Positions 17,757 through 26,455 of a stretch of 37,240 bases of DNA are shown piece after piece. Origin of the DNA: Betaproteobacteria bacterium (GTDB taxonomy: Bacteria; Pseudomonadota; Gammaproteobacteria; Burkholderiales; SG8-39); NCBI GenBank assembly GCA_016189945.1, contig JACPRN010000173.1, forward strand, positions 1 through 37,240, read 5' to 3'. Made by a program: the position numbers and the translations under genes. Position 1 is the first letter of the stretch, and each line of letters begins with the position of its first letter. Under the pieces are notes generated by a model. The model searched no databases and had not been told where the DNA came from. It saw nothing but the letters and a program-made list of their open reading frames with translations.

Positions 17757-17870
17757 ATGCATCTCCGCGCGGACCGCAGCACCCCCTACGAGAAGTTGAC
17801 CGACGTTATGGGTTTGGCACAGAAAGCCGGGATTACCAGGATCGCATTCGTCACCGCGCCGCCGAACTAG
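17757..17870 (+). pseudogene. C-terminal remnant of ExbD/TolR-type biopolymer transport protein
   Basis: MHLRADRSTPYEKLTDVMGLAQKAGITRIAFVTAPPN*; no membrane-anchor segment; upstream frame closed by TAG at 17676. Confidence 0.7.
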
Positions 17871-17874
17871 ATCG

Positions 17875-18087
17875 TCAGGCGGTTTTCACCAGGGATAGCT
17901 TCCTGCCGCTCAGATCGAGGGAATTGAGAAAGTCCCGGAGCGCGATGATCTTGTCGGTCCCCTTAAGTTGGGCCAGGCAGTTGAAATCGCCGGCGCAGTC
18001 CGTAAGCCGCAATTCCCTGTCAAACCACGTTTGACCCAAGCTGTAGTGCACGACCGTATTGCCAAGATGGAACACCTGAGTTTTCAT
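17875..18087 (-). CDS. Small hypothetical protein (70 aa)
   Basis: MKTQVFHLGNTVVHYSLGQTWFDRELRLTDCAGDFNCLAQLKGTDKIIALRDFLNSLDLSGRKLSLVKTA; SD GGAG upstream of ATG at 18087; longer start possible at 18201. Confidence 0.5.
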   Translation of the reverse strand: MKTQVFHLGNTVVHYSLGQTWFDRELRLTDCAGDFNCLAQLKGTDKIIALRDFLNSLDLSGRKLSLVKTA

Positions 18088-18197
18088 CCACACTCTCCAG
18101 AAACTTTCCGATGACAGCTTCGCCATAGCTCCTTTTGAATCCTCGAAAGCGCGCGCCTCGATTTCCGCGACGCACCCGCATCCGAGTTCACGGCAAA

Positions 18198-18238
18198 ACA
18201 TTAGCGGCGCGACGTGCGCGGCAATTGATCTATATCAA
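18198..18238 (-). promoter_or_regulatory. FNR/ANR-type box with spaced -10-like hexamer
   Basis: TTGATctatATCAA (18225-18238); minus strand 21 nt then TAATGT (18203-18198). Confidence 0.6.
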
Positions 18239-18504
18239 ACCGTCTTTCCTAACCCTCGAAGCCGACGTGGAAAATGCACGCCGACCCTGAAGGTGCAATG
18301 GAATTTCCCAGGCGGCGGATGCGCCGGCTCCGGTTTCGCGACCGCGGCGTATCGATCTGACATCGGGATAATCTTTCGCCGGCGGCGGAACTTGGCCGGA
18401 AGGGGTCGGGTCGAAATAACGCCCCACAATGGCGGGCCGCGCTCGTTTCAGACGAGCGGCCGCCGGGGGTGTTGTCGATCCAAATTCAATAGGAGAAAGT
18501 CAAA

Positions 18505-18786
18505 ATGGCAGCTCAAGTTCAGAATGTATCGATCGATCCAAGACAAGCGTCGCGACTTCTTCAGATGACATGGAAAGAGATCAACGAGCCGGGAGCATAC
18601 GTCGAGGTCGGTTCGGGCGACCTTTACCGCATCCCGAAAGAAGCTCTGCTTGAAGGGTCTTCGCCCTTGATCCGCAAGGAGAGCTCTGGCTCGTCAACCT
18701 TGCTGCAGATCAGCAAGAATCCCTACATAACGACCTTCGAAGCGCGCATGGTCTGCGCCGAGCACAACGTGCAGCCGAATTTCTGA
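18505..18786 (+). CDS. Conserved hypothetical protein (93 aa)
   Basis: SD aggagaaag; MAAQVQNVSIDPRQASRLLQMTWKEINEPGAYVEVGSGDLYRIPKEALLEGSSPLI...; followed by a strong terminator. Confidence 0.75.
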   Translation: MAAQVQNVSIDPRQASRLLQMTWKEINEPGAYVEVGSGDLYRIPKEALLEGSSPLIRKESSGSSTLLQISKNPYITTFEARMVCAEHNVQPNF

Positions 18787-18810
18787 TCCGGGTTCTCGGC
18801 GACATTCTGT

Positions 18811-18841
18811 GGAGGCCTGCTTCGAGCAGGCCTCCTTTTTC
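18811..18841 (+). terminator. Rho-independent terminator
   Basis: GGAGGCCTGC-TTCGA-GCAGGCCTCC-TTTTTC. Confidence 0.92.
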
Positions 18842-18915
18842 TTGGGGTCACGGCACCCTTTCCCGCCGCCGAATGAAAAGCGGGATCTGACCGGGTCTGA
18901 CCGCGCAAACCCCCT

Positions 18916-19482
18916 TTACCGAATTGGAAAGAGGATCTGCGGACCGCTCGGAGGTTCCGGAAGCTCGGGACGCTTCGGAATGCCAGCGGCAAACCATACC
19001 AGGTTGGTATTGCGGATGAGGAGTACCGGGCTCGCGCAATCAACCGGCGCCGGGTCCAGAACATCGTCGATCCTGAAGTCACCGTTTGGGTCAAGCCGGA
19101 CGCCGGCGAGGTTGGTGTTGCGTTCGGTGAATGGAGCGGCAGCTTCACAAATCAGGGTGGCGAACACGTTCGGGTTGTTGGGGTTGCCTCCGATGTTGTT
19201 GCCTCCGCCGAGCAGGAGACCCCTCCCGTCAACCGTGATCGCCCCGCCGGCTCTCACCGTGGCCCTCAGCACCCTGATCACCCAGGGTTGTCCGGCAGGC
19301 TGGACTCCGCGGACAATGTTGCGATTTACGACCTCGGCCTGAGCGGCTTGTCCCACGCCACTCGAAACCGGAATCACCCCGATACCACCATCGAATTGAA
19401 CCAGGTTGTCGGCCGCCACGAGCGGTGCTGCGGCCATGCCTGCGACGATCCCTAAAGCAGCTACGATTGGACGGGTCTTCAT
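18916..19482 (-). CDS. Secreted hypothetical protein
   Basis: Signal peptide MKTRPIVAALGIVAGMAAAPLVAAD; continuous ORF. Confidence 0.7.
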   Translation of the reverse strand: MKTRPIVAALGIVAGMAAAPLVAADNLVQFDGGIGVIPVSSGVGQAAQAEVVNRNIVRGVQPAGQPWVIRVLRATVRAGGAITVDGRGLLLGGGNNIGGNPNNPNVFATLICEAAAPFTERNTNLAGVRLDPNGDFRIDDVLDPAPVDCASPVLLIRNTNLVWFAAGIPKRPELPEPPSGPQILFPIR

Positions 19483-19745
19483 GCTGTTTGCCTCCTAGTG
19501 ATGGACCTTGGTCTGATGCACCGGCATCGTGACGCTTGTGCGAGCGATGTACAGACGTCGACGCGACACACAGTGAATCTAGCGTGCGAACAAAGAGCGC
19601 CGGTCGATTATTCCGTGGACAGAATCTCTTGGGTCGATCAAGGGAAAAGGGGGCGACGCTCCGACCTCAATCTTCGGGTTGATTTATCGGCGCGCATGTT
19701 GGAAGCTATACGGTTGTGGTCCAACCGATCAACCCTGAACCGGCA

Positions 19746-20675
19746 ATGGAAACCCGCATGTCTCAGACCGGCGACGCAGGCGTGGCGCAGCCGCGCGCGC
19801 TCGGTGCGCAGTCGCGCGCGCGGCTGTTTTTCGACCTGTTCAAGCTGCGCATCGGGCTGGTAATCGGCCTTACCGCGCTCGCCGGGATGGCGGTGGCGCC
19901 GGGGCCGCCGCTGCCCGGTTGGCGCATTCTTGGCCTTGCTTTGGCGGTCACGACGGCCGCTGCCGCTGCAGGCGCCTACAATCAATACGCCGAGCGCGAT
20001 CTCGACGCCCGCATGGGCCGAACGCGCCGCCGCGCGTTTGTAACCGGCCGGCTGCACCCCGGCAGAGGCTGGCTCGCCGCCATCATTGCGCTCGGTGCGC
20101 TCGGCATAGCGCTCGGGGCAGTGGCCACCAATGTGGTTGCGGCAGGCTACATTTTCCTCGGTGCGTTCACCTACGGCGTCGTCTACACGGCATGGCTGAA
20201 GCGCCGCACCTGGTGGAACATCGTCGTCGGCGGACTCGCGGGCAGTTTCGCGGTGCTCGCCGGCGCCGCGGCGGCGGCGCCCTCGGCGCCCGCGCCCCTG
20301 CCGCTTGCGTTCGCGCTCATCCTGTTCCTGTGGACGCCGCCCCATTTCTGGAGCCTCGCGATCGCCTTCCGCCCCGACTACGAGGCGGCCGGAATACCGA
20401 TGCTGCCGGTCGTGGTCGGCGACGAGCGCGCCGCGCGCGCGATATTCGCGGGTTCGATCCTGCTGGTGATCGCCTCGTTCATCCCGGCGCTCATCGGCTT
20501 GGGGTGGCTCTACCTCTTCGCCGCGGCGAGCGGCGGCTACTGGCTGCTCCTGAAGAGCGCGCAGCTTGTGATCGCGCCCAGCCGCCACGCCGCGATGGTG
20601 AACTTCCACGCTTCGCTTGCGCAGCTCGCGCTGCTGCTTGTTGCCGCCATTGCCGACGCCGCGCTGCTGGCGTGA
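19746..20675 (+). CDS. ctaB: Heme O synthase (protoheme IX farnesyltransferase)
   Basis: NQYAERDLDARMGRTRRRAFVTGRLHP; YTAWLKRRTWWNIVVGGLAGSFAVLAG; LFLWTPPHFWSLAIAFRPDYEAAGIPMLPVVVGDE. Confidence 0.93.
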   Translation: METRMSQTGDAGVAQPRALGAQSRARLFFDLFKLRIGLVIGLTALAGMAVAPGPPLPGWRILGLALAVTTAAAAAGAYNQYAERDLDARMGRTRRRAFVTGRLHPGRGWLAAIIALGALGIALGAVATNVVAAGYIFLGAFTYGVVYTAWLKRRTWWNIVVGGLAGSFAVLAGAAAAAPSAPAPLPLAFALILFLWTPPHFWSLAIAFRPDYEAAGIPMLPVVVGDERAARAIFAGSILLVIASFIPALIGLGWLYLFAAASGGYWLLLKSAQLVIAPSRHAAMVNFHASLAQLALLLVAAIADAALLA

Positions 20676-20683
20676 GGCGCGTC

Positions 20684-20822
20684 TATTAAGGATTACATAC
20701 CCGCTTGTCGTGCCTCCGTCATCCCCGCGTGGTAAACATGCCCCCGCGGAAGCGGGGGCGGGGATCCAGTGCTCATCGCTGAACCACTCTGGATTCCCGC
20801 TTGCGCGGGAATGACAGGGAAT
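20684..20822. repeat. REP/MITE-like repeat, copy 3 (inverted relative to copy 1)
   Basis: tattaaggattacatacccgcttgtcgtgcctccgtcatccccgcg...gcggggatccagtgctcatcgctgaaccactctggattcccgc. Confidence 0.85.
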
Positions 20823-20855
20823 TAGGCGTTGGTTTTGCTTTTTTTCAATAAGAAG

Positions 20856-20891
20856 AGCAAATTTTCGGCGATTGCGTCAACACTCGCCTGA
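20856..20891. repeat. 36-bp degenerate repeat, copy 2
   Basis: AGCAAATTTTCGGCGATTGCGTCAACACTCGCCTGA; compare 16392-16427. Confidence 0.5.
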
Positions 20892-20906
20892 TTGGTGCCT
20901 GAAGTC

Positions 20907-21224
20907 TTACTTCAGAAACACCGCCAGGCGCGTCAGGAACGTGTAGTCGCCTTCGATCGCCATGAGCGCGATCAAGACCAGCAGACAGCCCGGAGGAACC
21001 AGGATCGCGAATTTGAGCGCCAGCCTCTCCCAGGCCATGTGCATGAAGATGGACACGATCAGGCCGGCCTTCAGCAGCATGAAGATGAGGATCAGCGACC
21101 AGCGCAGGTAGCCCTGGAGGTGAAAGTAGTCGACGAGATAGGACAGGGTACTCAGAACGAAAAGCATCCCCCATATCCACAGGTAGATGCTGATCGGATG
21201 CTGCTGGCCTTGTGCGTGGTCCAT
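20907..21224 (-). CDS. Cytochrome c oxidase subunit IV-type small membrane protein
   Basis: ISIYLWIWGMLFVLSTLSYLVDYF...KAGLIVSIFMHMAWER, end of cox operon. Confidence 0.8.
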   Translation of the reverse strand: MDHAQGQQHPISIYLWIWGMLFVLSTLSYLVDYFHLQGYLRWSLILIFMLLKAGLIVSIFMHMAWERLALKFAILVPPGCLLVLIALMAIEGDYTFLTRLAVFLK

Positions 21225-21234
21225 GCCGTTGCCT

Positions 21235-21918
21235 CTACCAGAGATAAAAGAGGGCAAAAATGAATACCCATACCAGATCGACGAAATGCCAGTACAGGCC
21301 GGCGATCTCGACGGTTTCGTAAGTGCCCTTGCGCTCGTAGTCTCCGCGCCAGACCCTGAGCGCCACGACGGAGAGGTAGATCACGCCGGCCGATACGTGG
21401 GCGCCGTGAAAACCCGTGATCATGAAAAACGAAGAGCCGAACTGCGCCGCGCCGAGCGGGTTTCCCCACGGGCGCACGCCCTCTTCCACGATCAGCTTGG
21501 TCCATTCGAAGGCCTGCATGCCGACGAAAGTGAGGCCGAAGGCCGCGGTGGTGAGCAGCAACGCCGCGGTCTTGGCCCGATCGCGGCGATAGCCGAAATT
21601 CACCGCCATCGCCATGGTGCCGCTCGAACTGATCAGGATGAAGGTCATGATCGCGATCAGGATCAGCGGGATGTCGGCGCCCCCGATACGAAGAGCGAAA
21701 ACTTCGCTGGGGTTGGGCCAGGGCACGGTGGTGGAAATGCGCACGTTCATGTAGGCGGTCAGGAAGCAGGTGAAGACGAACGTGTCGCTCAGGAGGAAGA
21801 TCCACATCATCGCCTTGCCCCAGGGCACCGGGAAGGCCTGCTTGTCGGCGGCCCAGTCCGAGGCGACTCCGCGCAGGCCCGCGGGGATCGGGAGAGAGTC
21901 GGGGATCATCTTCGACAT
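21235..21918 (-). CDS. Cytochrome c oxidase subunit III family (second III-like)
   Basis: GKAMMWIFLLSDTFVFTCFLTAY, GMQAFEWTKLI, FFMITGFHGAHVSAGVIYL, YWHFVDLVWVFIF. Confidence 0.88.
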   Translation of the reverse strand: MSKMIPDSLPIPAGLRGVASDWAADKQAFPVPWGKAMMWIFLLSDTFVFTCFLTAYMNVRISTTVPWPNPSEVFALRIGGADIPLILIAIMTFILISSSGTMAMAVNFGYRRDRAKTAALLLTTAAFGLTFVGMQAFEWTKLIVEEGVRPWGNPLGAAQFGSSFFMITGFHGAHVSAGVIYLSVVALRVWRGDYERKGTYETVEIAGLYWHFVDLVWVFIFALFYLW

Positions 21919-21967
21919 GGGATTCCCTTCAGGCGCAATTGAGTTCACTCCGGTAACGACGCTTCGA

Positions 21968-22693
21968 TTACAGCGCCTTGACGATCGCCGAACAAATATC
22001 GAGGAAAGCGCTCGTCAAGGAGGTCCCCGACATCAGCACGGCGAACAGCACCAGCCACACCGCAAGCAGGAAATGCCAGTAGAGGGCGCAAAGCTCTATG
22101 CTCAGTCGCACGTCCTCGAGCCTTGCGCGAATGCGCCAGATTCTGGCGGTGGTCCTGCCCCAGACCGCCAAGCCCCCCGCCAGATGCAATCCGTGCAGGC
22201 CGGTGAGCAGGTAGAAGAAAGCGGCTGCGGCGTTGCTCGCCAGGAACTGTCCCGAGGCGTGCAACTGCTGCCAGGCGAGCACCTGTCCGGCGAGAAAAGC
22301 GAACGCGAACAGTCCCGAGAGGACCAGGCCCGCTGCTACGCCCTCGGCATGGCCGCGCGCCACGGCCCATCGCGTCCACTGGAAAGCGGCGCTGCTCGCC
22401 AGGAGCATGGCGGTGTTCGCCCACAGCAGGTCCGGCACCGCAAGCGGCCGCCAGTCCGCCAGTTCCATGCGCATGCCGTAGGCCGATATCAGCAGGCCGA
22501 AGAATGAAGTCATGACGGCGAGCAGCAGCCAGAGCCCGACTCTTGCCGCGGGAAGCGCGAGCGCGGCGCCGCCCGATGCATTGTCGGATTCGATCTGCCT
22601 CTTCTCCCAGGGTTTGGCCGTCAACTGCCGCGCAAACAGCCACCACCCGACGATGCCCACTGCGACGAGGGCAAACAGGGCGGCGACGCTCAC
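21968..22693 (-). CDS. Cytochrome c oxidase subunit III family (first III-like)
   Basis: GTG start overlapping coxI stop (GTGA); FFYLLTGLHGLHLAGGLAVW, ELCALYWHFLLAVWLVLFAVL. Confidence 0.85.
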   Translation of the reverse strand: MSVAALFALVAVGIVGWWLFARQLTAKPWEKRQIESDNASGGAALALPAARVGLWLLLAVMTSFFGLLISAYGMRMELADWRPLAVPDLLWANTAMLLASSAAFQWTRWAVARGHAEGVAAGLVLSGLFAFAFLAGQVLAWQQLHASGQFLASNAAAAFFYLLTGLHGLHLAGGLAVWGRTTARIWRIRARLEDVRLSIELCALYWHFLLAVWLVLFAVLMSGTSLTSAFLDICSAIVKAL

Positions 22694-24444
22694 GGCTTGG
22701 CCCCGTGCTCGCGCCCGCCGGGCGCCTCGGGCGGTTCGTTCTGCGGGATGAAGTCGGACCTGGCGCCCGGCACGCTGAACTCGTAGGCCCAGCGGTAGGC
22801 CACCGGGAGGCGCGCGCCCCAGTTGCCGTGCTTGGGCGGGGTGTCGGGCGTTTGCCATTCGAGTGTCGTGGCGCCCCAGGGATTGCTGCCGGCTTCCCTT
22901 CCGTGGGCGAGGCTCCACACCAGATTGAACAGAAAAACCAGTTGGGCAGCGGCAATCACCAGCGCGGCGACAGTGATGGCCACGTTGACGTCGTGAACGG
23001 AATTCGGGATGAAGGCCGTGTCGCCGAGCGCGTAATAGCGCCGCGGAACGCCAAGGATGCCCAGATAGTGCATCGGCAGGTAGACCGCGTAAGCGCCCAG
23101 GAACGTGGCCCAGAAATGGAGCTTGCCCAGAGCCTCGTTCAGCATTCGCCCGGTGATCTTCGGATACCAGTGGTAGATCGCCCCGAAGACGACCAGAATC
23201 GGCGACACGCCCATGACCATGTGGAAGTGGCCGACGACGAAATAGGTGTCCGAAAGCGGCAGATCCACGGTCACGTTGCCCAGGAACAGTCCCGTCAACC
23301 CGCCGTGTACGAACGTAAAGATGAAGCCGATGGCAAACAGCATCGGCACCCGCAGGTGGATGTCGCCGTGCCAGAGCGTGAGCACCCAGTTGTAGACCTT
23401 GATGGCGGTGGGAATCGCGATGATGAGCGTCGTGGTGGCGAAGAAATAGCCGAAATACGGGTTCATTCCGCTCACGTACATGTGGTGGGCCCAGACCACG
23501 AAGGAGAGGCAGCCGATGGCGAGAATCGCCCACACCATCATCCGGTAGCCGAAGATGTTCTTTCTCGCATGCACGCTCAGGAGGTCCGAGACGATGCCGA
23601 ATGCGGGAAGAGCGACGATATAGACCTCCGGATGCCCGAAAAACCAGAACAGGTGCTGGAACAGCACCGGGCTTCCGCCGTCGTACTTCAGCCCCTTGCC
23701 CATCGAGACCACGGCGGGCATGAAAAAGCTCGTGCCGAGCACGCTGTCGAGGATCATCATGATCGCGCTCACCAGGAGGGCGGGGAAGGCGAGCAGTCCG
23801 AGGATGGTCGCCATGAAGATGCCCCATACCGTGAGGGGCAGGCGCAGAAGCGTCATCCCGCGGCAGCGCGCCTGCAGGATGGTGGTGACGTAGTTCAGCC
23901 CGCCCATGGTGAAGGCGACGATGAAGATGGCAAGCGACACCAGCATGAGAATGATGCCGAGGCCGGCCCCGGAAGTCCCGGGAAGGACGGCCTGGGGCGG
24001 GTATAGGGTCCAGCCGGCGCCCGTGGGGCCGCCTGGGACGACGCAGCTCGCCCTCAGCACTAGCACCGAGAGCAGATAGACCCTGTAGCTCAGCATGTTC
24101 ATGTACGGAAACACCATGTCCCGCGCGCCGACCATCAGCGGGACGAGATAGTTGCCGAAGCCGCCCAGGAACAGCGCCGTGAGCAGATAGATGACCATGA
24201 TCATCCCGTGCATGGTGATGAACTGCAGATAGTTGCTGGGGGTGATGAACGAGAAGGTGTTCGGGAAGCCCAGTTGCAGCCGCATCATCCCGGACAGTAC
24301 CAGCGCGACCAGACCCACTGCGATGGCGGTGACGGAATACTGGATGGCGATGACCTTGTGGTCCTGGCTCCAGATGTATTTCGTGACGAAGGTCTGCGGA
24401 TCGTGCAGATGGACATCGCGGTCCGCAATCGCAACATACGCCAT
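22690..24444 (-). CDS. Cytochrome c oxidase subunit I
   Basis: FWFFGHPEVYIVALPAFGIVSDLLSVHARKNIFGYRMMVWA, VVWAHHMYVSGMNPYFGYFFATTTLIIAIPTAIKVYNW, DTYFVVGHFHMVMG. Confidence 0.95.
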   Translation of the reverse strand: MAYVAIADRDVHLHDPQTFVTKYIWSQDHKVIAIQYSVTAIAVGLVALVLSGMMRLQLGFPNTFSFITPSNYLQFITMHGMIMVIYLLTALFLGGFGNYLVPLMVGARDMVFPYMNMLSYRVYLLSVLVLRASCVVPGGPTGAGWTLYPPQAVLPGTSGAGLGIILMLVSLAIFIVAFTMGGLNYVTTILQARCRGMTLLRLPLTVWGIFMATILGLLAFPALLVSAIMMILDSVLGTSFFMPAVVSMGKGLKYDGGSPVLFQHLFWFFGHPEVYIVALPAFGIVSDLLSVHARKNIFGYRMMVWAILAIGCLSFVVWAHHMYVSGMNPYFGYFFATTTLIIAIPTAIKVYNWVLTLWHGDIHLRVPMLFAIGFIFTFVHGGLTGLFLGNVTVDLPLSDTYFVVGHFHMVMGVSPILVVFGAIYHWYPKITGRMLNEALGKLHFWATFLGAYAVYLPMHYLGILGVPRRYYALGDTAFIPNSVHDVNVAITVAALVIAAAQLVFLFNLVWSLAHGREAGSNPWGATTLEWQTPDTPPKHGNWGARLPVAYRWAYEFSVPGARSDFIPQNEPPEAPGGREHGAKP

Positions 24445-24527
24445 CAGTGTTTTCTCCTAGCCAAGGCGGAACCAGGAAGGCTGGTTTCGCCTTTCGTCAA
24501 TTACGAGACCGCTTACGCTCGTCGCGC

Positions 24528-25877
24528 TCATCTCAGGCTGTTGATATAGGCAACCAGATCGTTGATCGACTGCTCGCGCAGGGCCTTGGCCATGAATGCC
24601 ATTTGCGCACCGGGAAAGTCCTGCGGGTGGCCGCCGCGGACGCCCTGGCGGAAATTGCGCAATTGCCGGGCCAGATACCAGTCGCTCATGCGCGCAAGGC
24701 GCGGCGCGTGGGTCGACCAGACGCCCTCGCCGGCTTCGCCGTGACAAGCCGCGCAGGTCGCGTACAGCGATCTGCCCCTTTCGGCATTGCCCTCCAGGGC
24801 AGGCTTCGCCTGTTCATCGGGCAGCGTTTCGATGTAGGCGACGACGTTTTCGATCGCCGCGGCGTCGAGCGTGCTGGCAAACGCCGCCATCTGCTTGCCA
24901 TACGTGTCCTGGTCGGCTGCACCGCGAATTCCGTGCTTGAAGTTCGTCAACTGCCGTGCCAGGTACCAGCGTTCCTGCCCGCTGAGTTTCGGGGCGTTCA
25001 AAGACGGATTGCCCTCGCCCTTGGCGCCATGACAGGCCGCGCAGGGCGCGAAGGCCGCCTGGCCCGCAGCGGCATCTCCGGCAGCCGGAACCGGCGACTG
25101 CGAAAAAGTCGGCTGGCGCGCCAGCCACGCCTGGAAAACGGGTTCCTCATCAACCACGACGCGGCCGCGCATGGCGAAATGCGCTACCCCGCACAGCTCT
25201 TCGCACAGCACGTCGTAAGACCCGGTTTTCGTCGGGGTAAACCACATGAATGTGACGGTGCCGGGCACCAGATCCATCTTCACCCGGAACTGCGGCACGG
25301 TGAAATCGTGCGTAACGTCCTTGGAGCGCAGCAGCAGCTTGACCGGCTTTCCCACCGGAAGGTGCAGCTCGGGACTGAAAACCAGAACGTCGTCGCGGCC
25401 TTTGGCATCGCCCGGATCGATGCCGAAGGGATTGTCCCGGTTGATGAGGCGGGCGCTGGTGGCGCCGAGCGTCCCGTCATTGCCCGGAAAACGGTAGCTC
25501 CAGTTCCACTGCTGGCCGACCGCTTCGACCACCGTCGCATCGCGCGGAACATCGATGAACTTGGCCCAGACGAACAGGCCCGGGGTCAACATGGCGACAA
25601 CCCCCAGCGTGGTGACCGCGGTCAGCCACCATTCCAGCTTCTTGTTTTCGGGTTCGTACTCGGCGCGCTGCCCCCTGCGGTGGCGGTACCTGAAGATGGC
25701 GTAGGCCATGAACAGGTTGACGGCGACAAAGACGATTCCCGTGACCCAGAAGGTGATGTTGACGGTTTCATCCATCATCTGCCAGTTGGAGGCGATGGGT
25801 GTGAACCACCATGGGCTGAAAAAATGGAACAGCAGCGACCCGGCCACCAACAGAATCAGGACGAGCGCTATTGCCAT
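24528..25877 (-). CDS. Cytochrome c oxidase subunit II with two fused cytochrome c domains
   Basis: CuA motif CEELCGVAHFAM; heme c motifs CAACHGAKGEGN and CAACHGEAGEGV. Confidence 0.93.
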   Translation of the reverse strand: MAIALVLILLVAGSLLFHFFSPWWFTPIASNWQMMDETVNITFWVTGIVFVAVNLFMAYAIFRYRHRRGQRAEYEPENKKLEWWLTAVTTLGVVAMLTPGLFVWAKFIDVPRDATVVEAVGQQWNWSYRFPGNDGTLGATSARLINRDNPFGIDPGDAKGRDDVLVFSPELHLPVGKPVKLLLRSKDVTHDFTVPQFRVKMDLVPGTVTFMWFTPTKTGSYDVLCEELCGVAHFAMRGRVVVDEEPVFQAWLARQPTFSQSPVPAAGDAAAGQAAFAPCAACHGAKGEGNPSLNAPKLSGQERWYLARQLTNFKHGIRGAADQDTYGKQMAAFASTLDAAAIENVVAYIETLPDEQAKPALEGNAERGRSLYATCAACHGEAGEGVWSTHAPRLARMSDWYLARQLRNFRQGVRGGHPQDFPGAQMAFMAKALREQSINDLVAYINSLR

Positions 25878-26455
25878 GCCTGATCCTGCGGCAGCGCTCC
25901 GGTTCGCCTTGCAGACGCCCGGCGCCTGCGTTTGACGGCGCTGAATGGATTGATGAAATGGCTGTCGACTGCGATCAGCTCGGCTTCCGCATGGCGCGCG
26001 CGCATCATCGCCCTGACGGCCGCTTCCTGCTCCTTCCAGGCGTAGATCAGGATCAGATACCTGCCGGCCTCAATGTCGCGGTGAAATCTCTTCAGTTTCT
26101 TGTTTTCGGTTGCGATGCCCGTCAAGCCCCCCTCCCAGGCCCCGAATAGGGTGGCGAGAACGACGAGCATGAAATAGACGATGTCGGGGACATCGGGACC
26201 GAAAGGCTGGAAAGCCATCATCAGTCCGGCGGCCGCCAGTCCGCAGAGGAAACCTATTCCTGCCCCGATCAGGCCGTCGCGGACGAGATCGAGGGTCTCC
26301 AGGTAGTTGCTCGAGTGGATGTGCTGCTGCTTCAGCCCGGATTCATCCTTGCTGATGACGTGTAGAAAGAAGTCGTTGACGCCGGCCGCATGCAGATCAT
26401 CGGAAACTTGGCGCGTGCTCTGCAGCGTGGGCGCGAGGTAATAGAGGCATTTCAT
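25868..26455 (-). CDS. Membrane protein heading the cox operon
   Basis: MKCLYYLAPTLQSTRQVSDDLHAAGVNDFFLHVISKDESGL; two hydrophobic segments; overlaps the coxII start. Confidence 0.7.
   Translation of the reverse strand: MKCLYYLAPTLQSTRQVSDDLHAAGVNDFFLHVISKDESGLKQQHIHSSNYLETLDLVRDGLIGAGIGFLCGLAAAGLMMAFQPFGPDVPDIVYFMLVVLATLFGAWEGGLTGIATENKKLKRFHRDIEAGRYLILIYAWKEQEAAVRAMMRARHAEAELIAVDSHFINPFSAVKRRRRASARRTGALPQDQAWQ

Noticed and set aside
22543-25883. Long plus-strand ORFs 22543-24006 and 24447-25883
   Set aside because: Antisense shadows of coxI and coxII.
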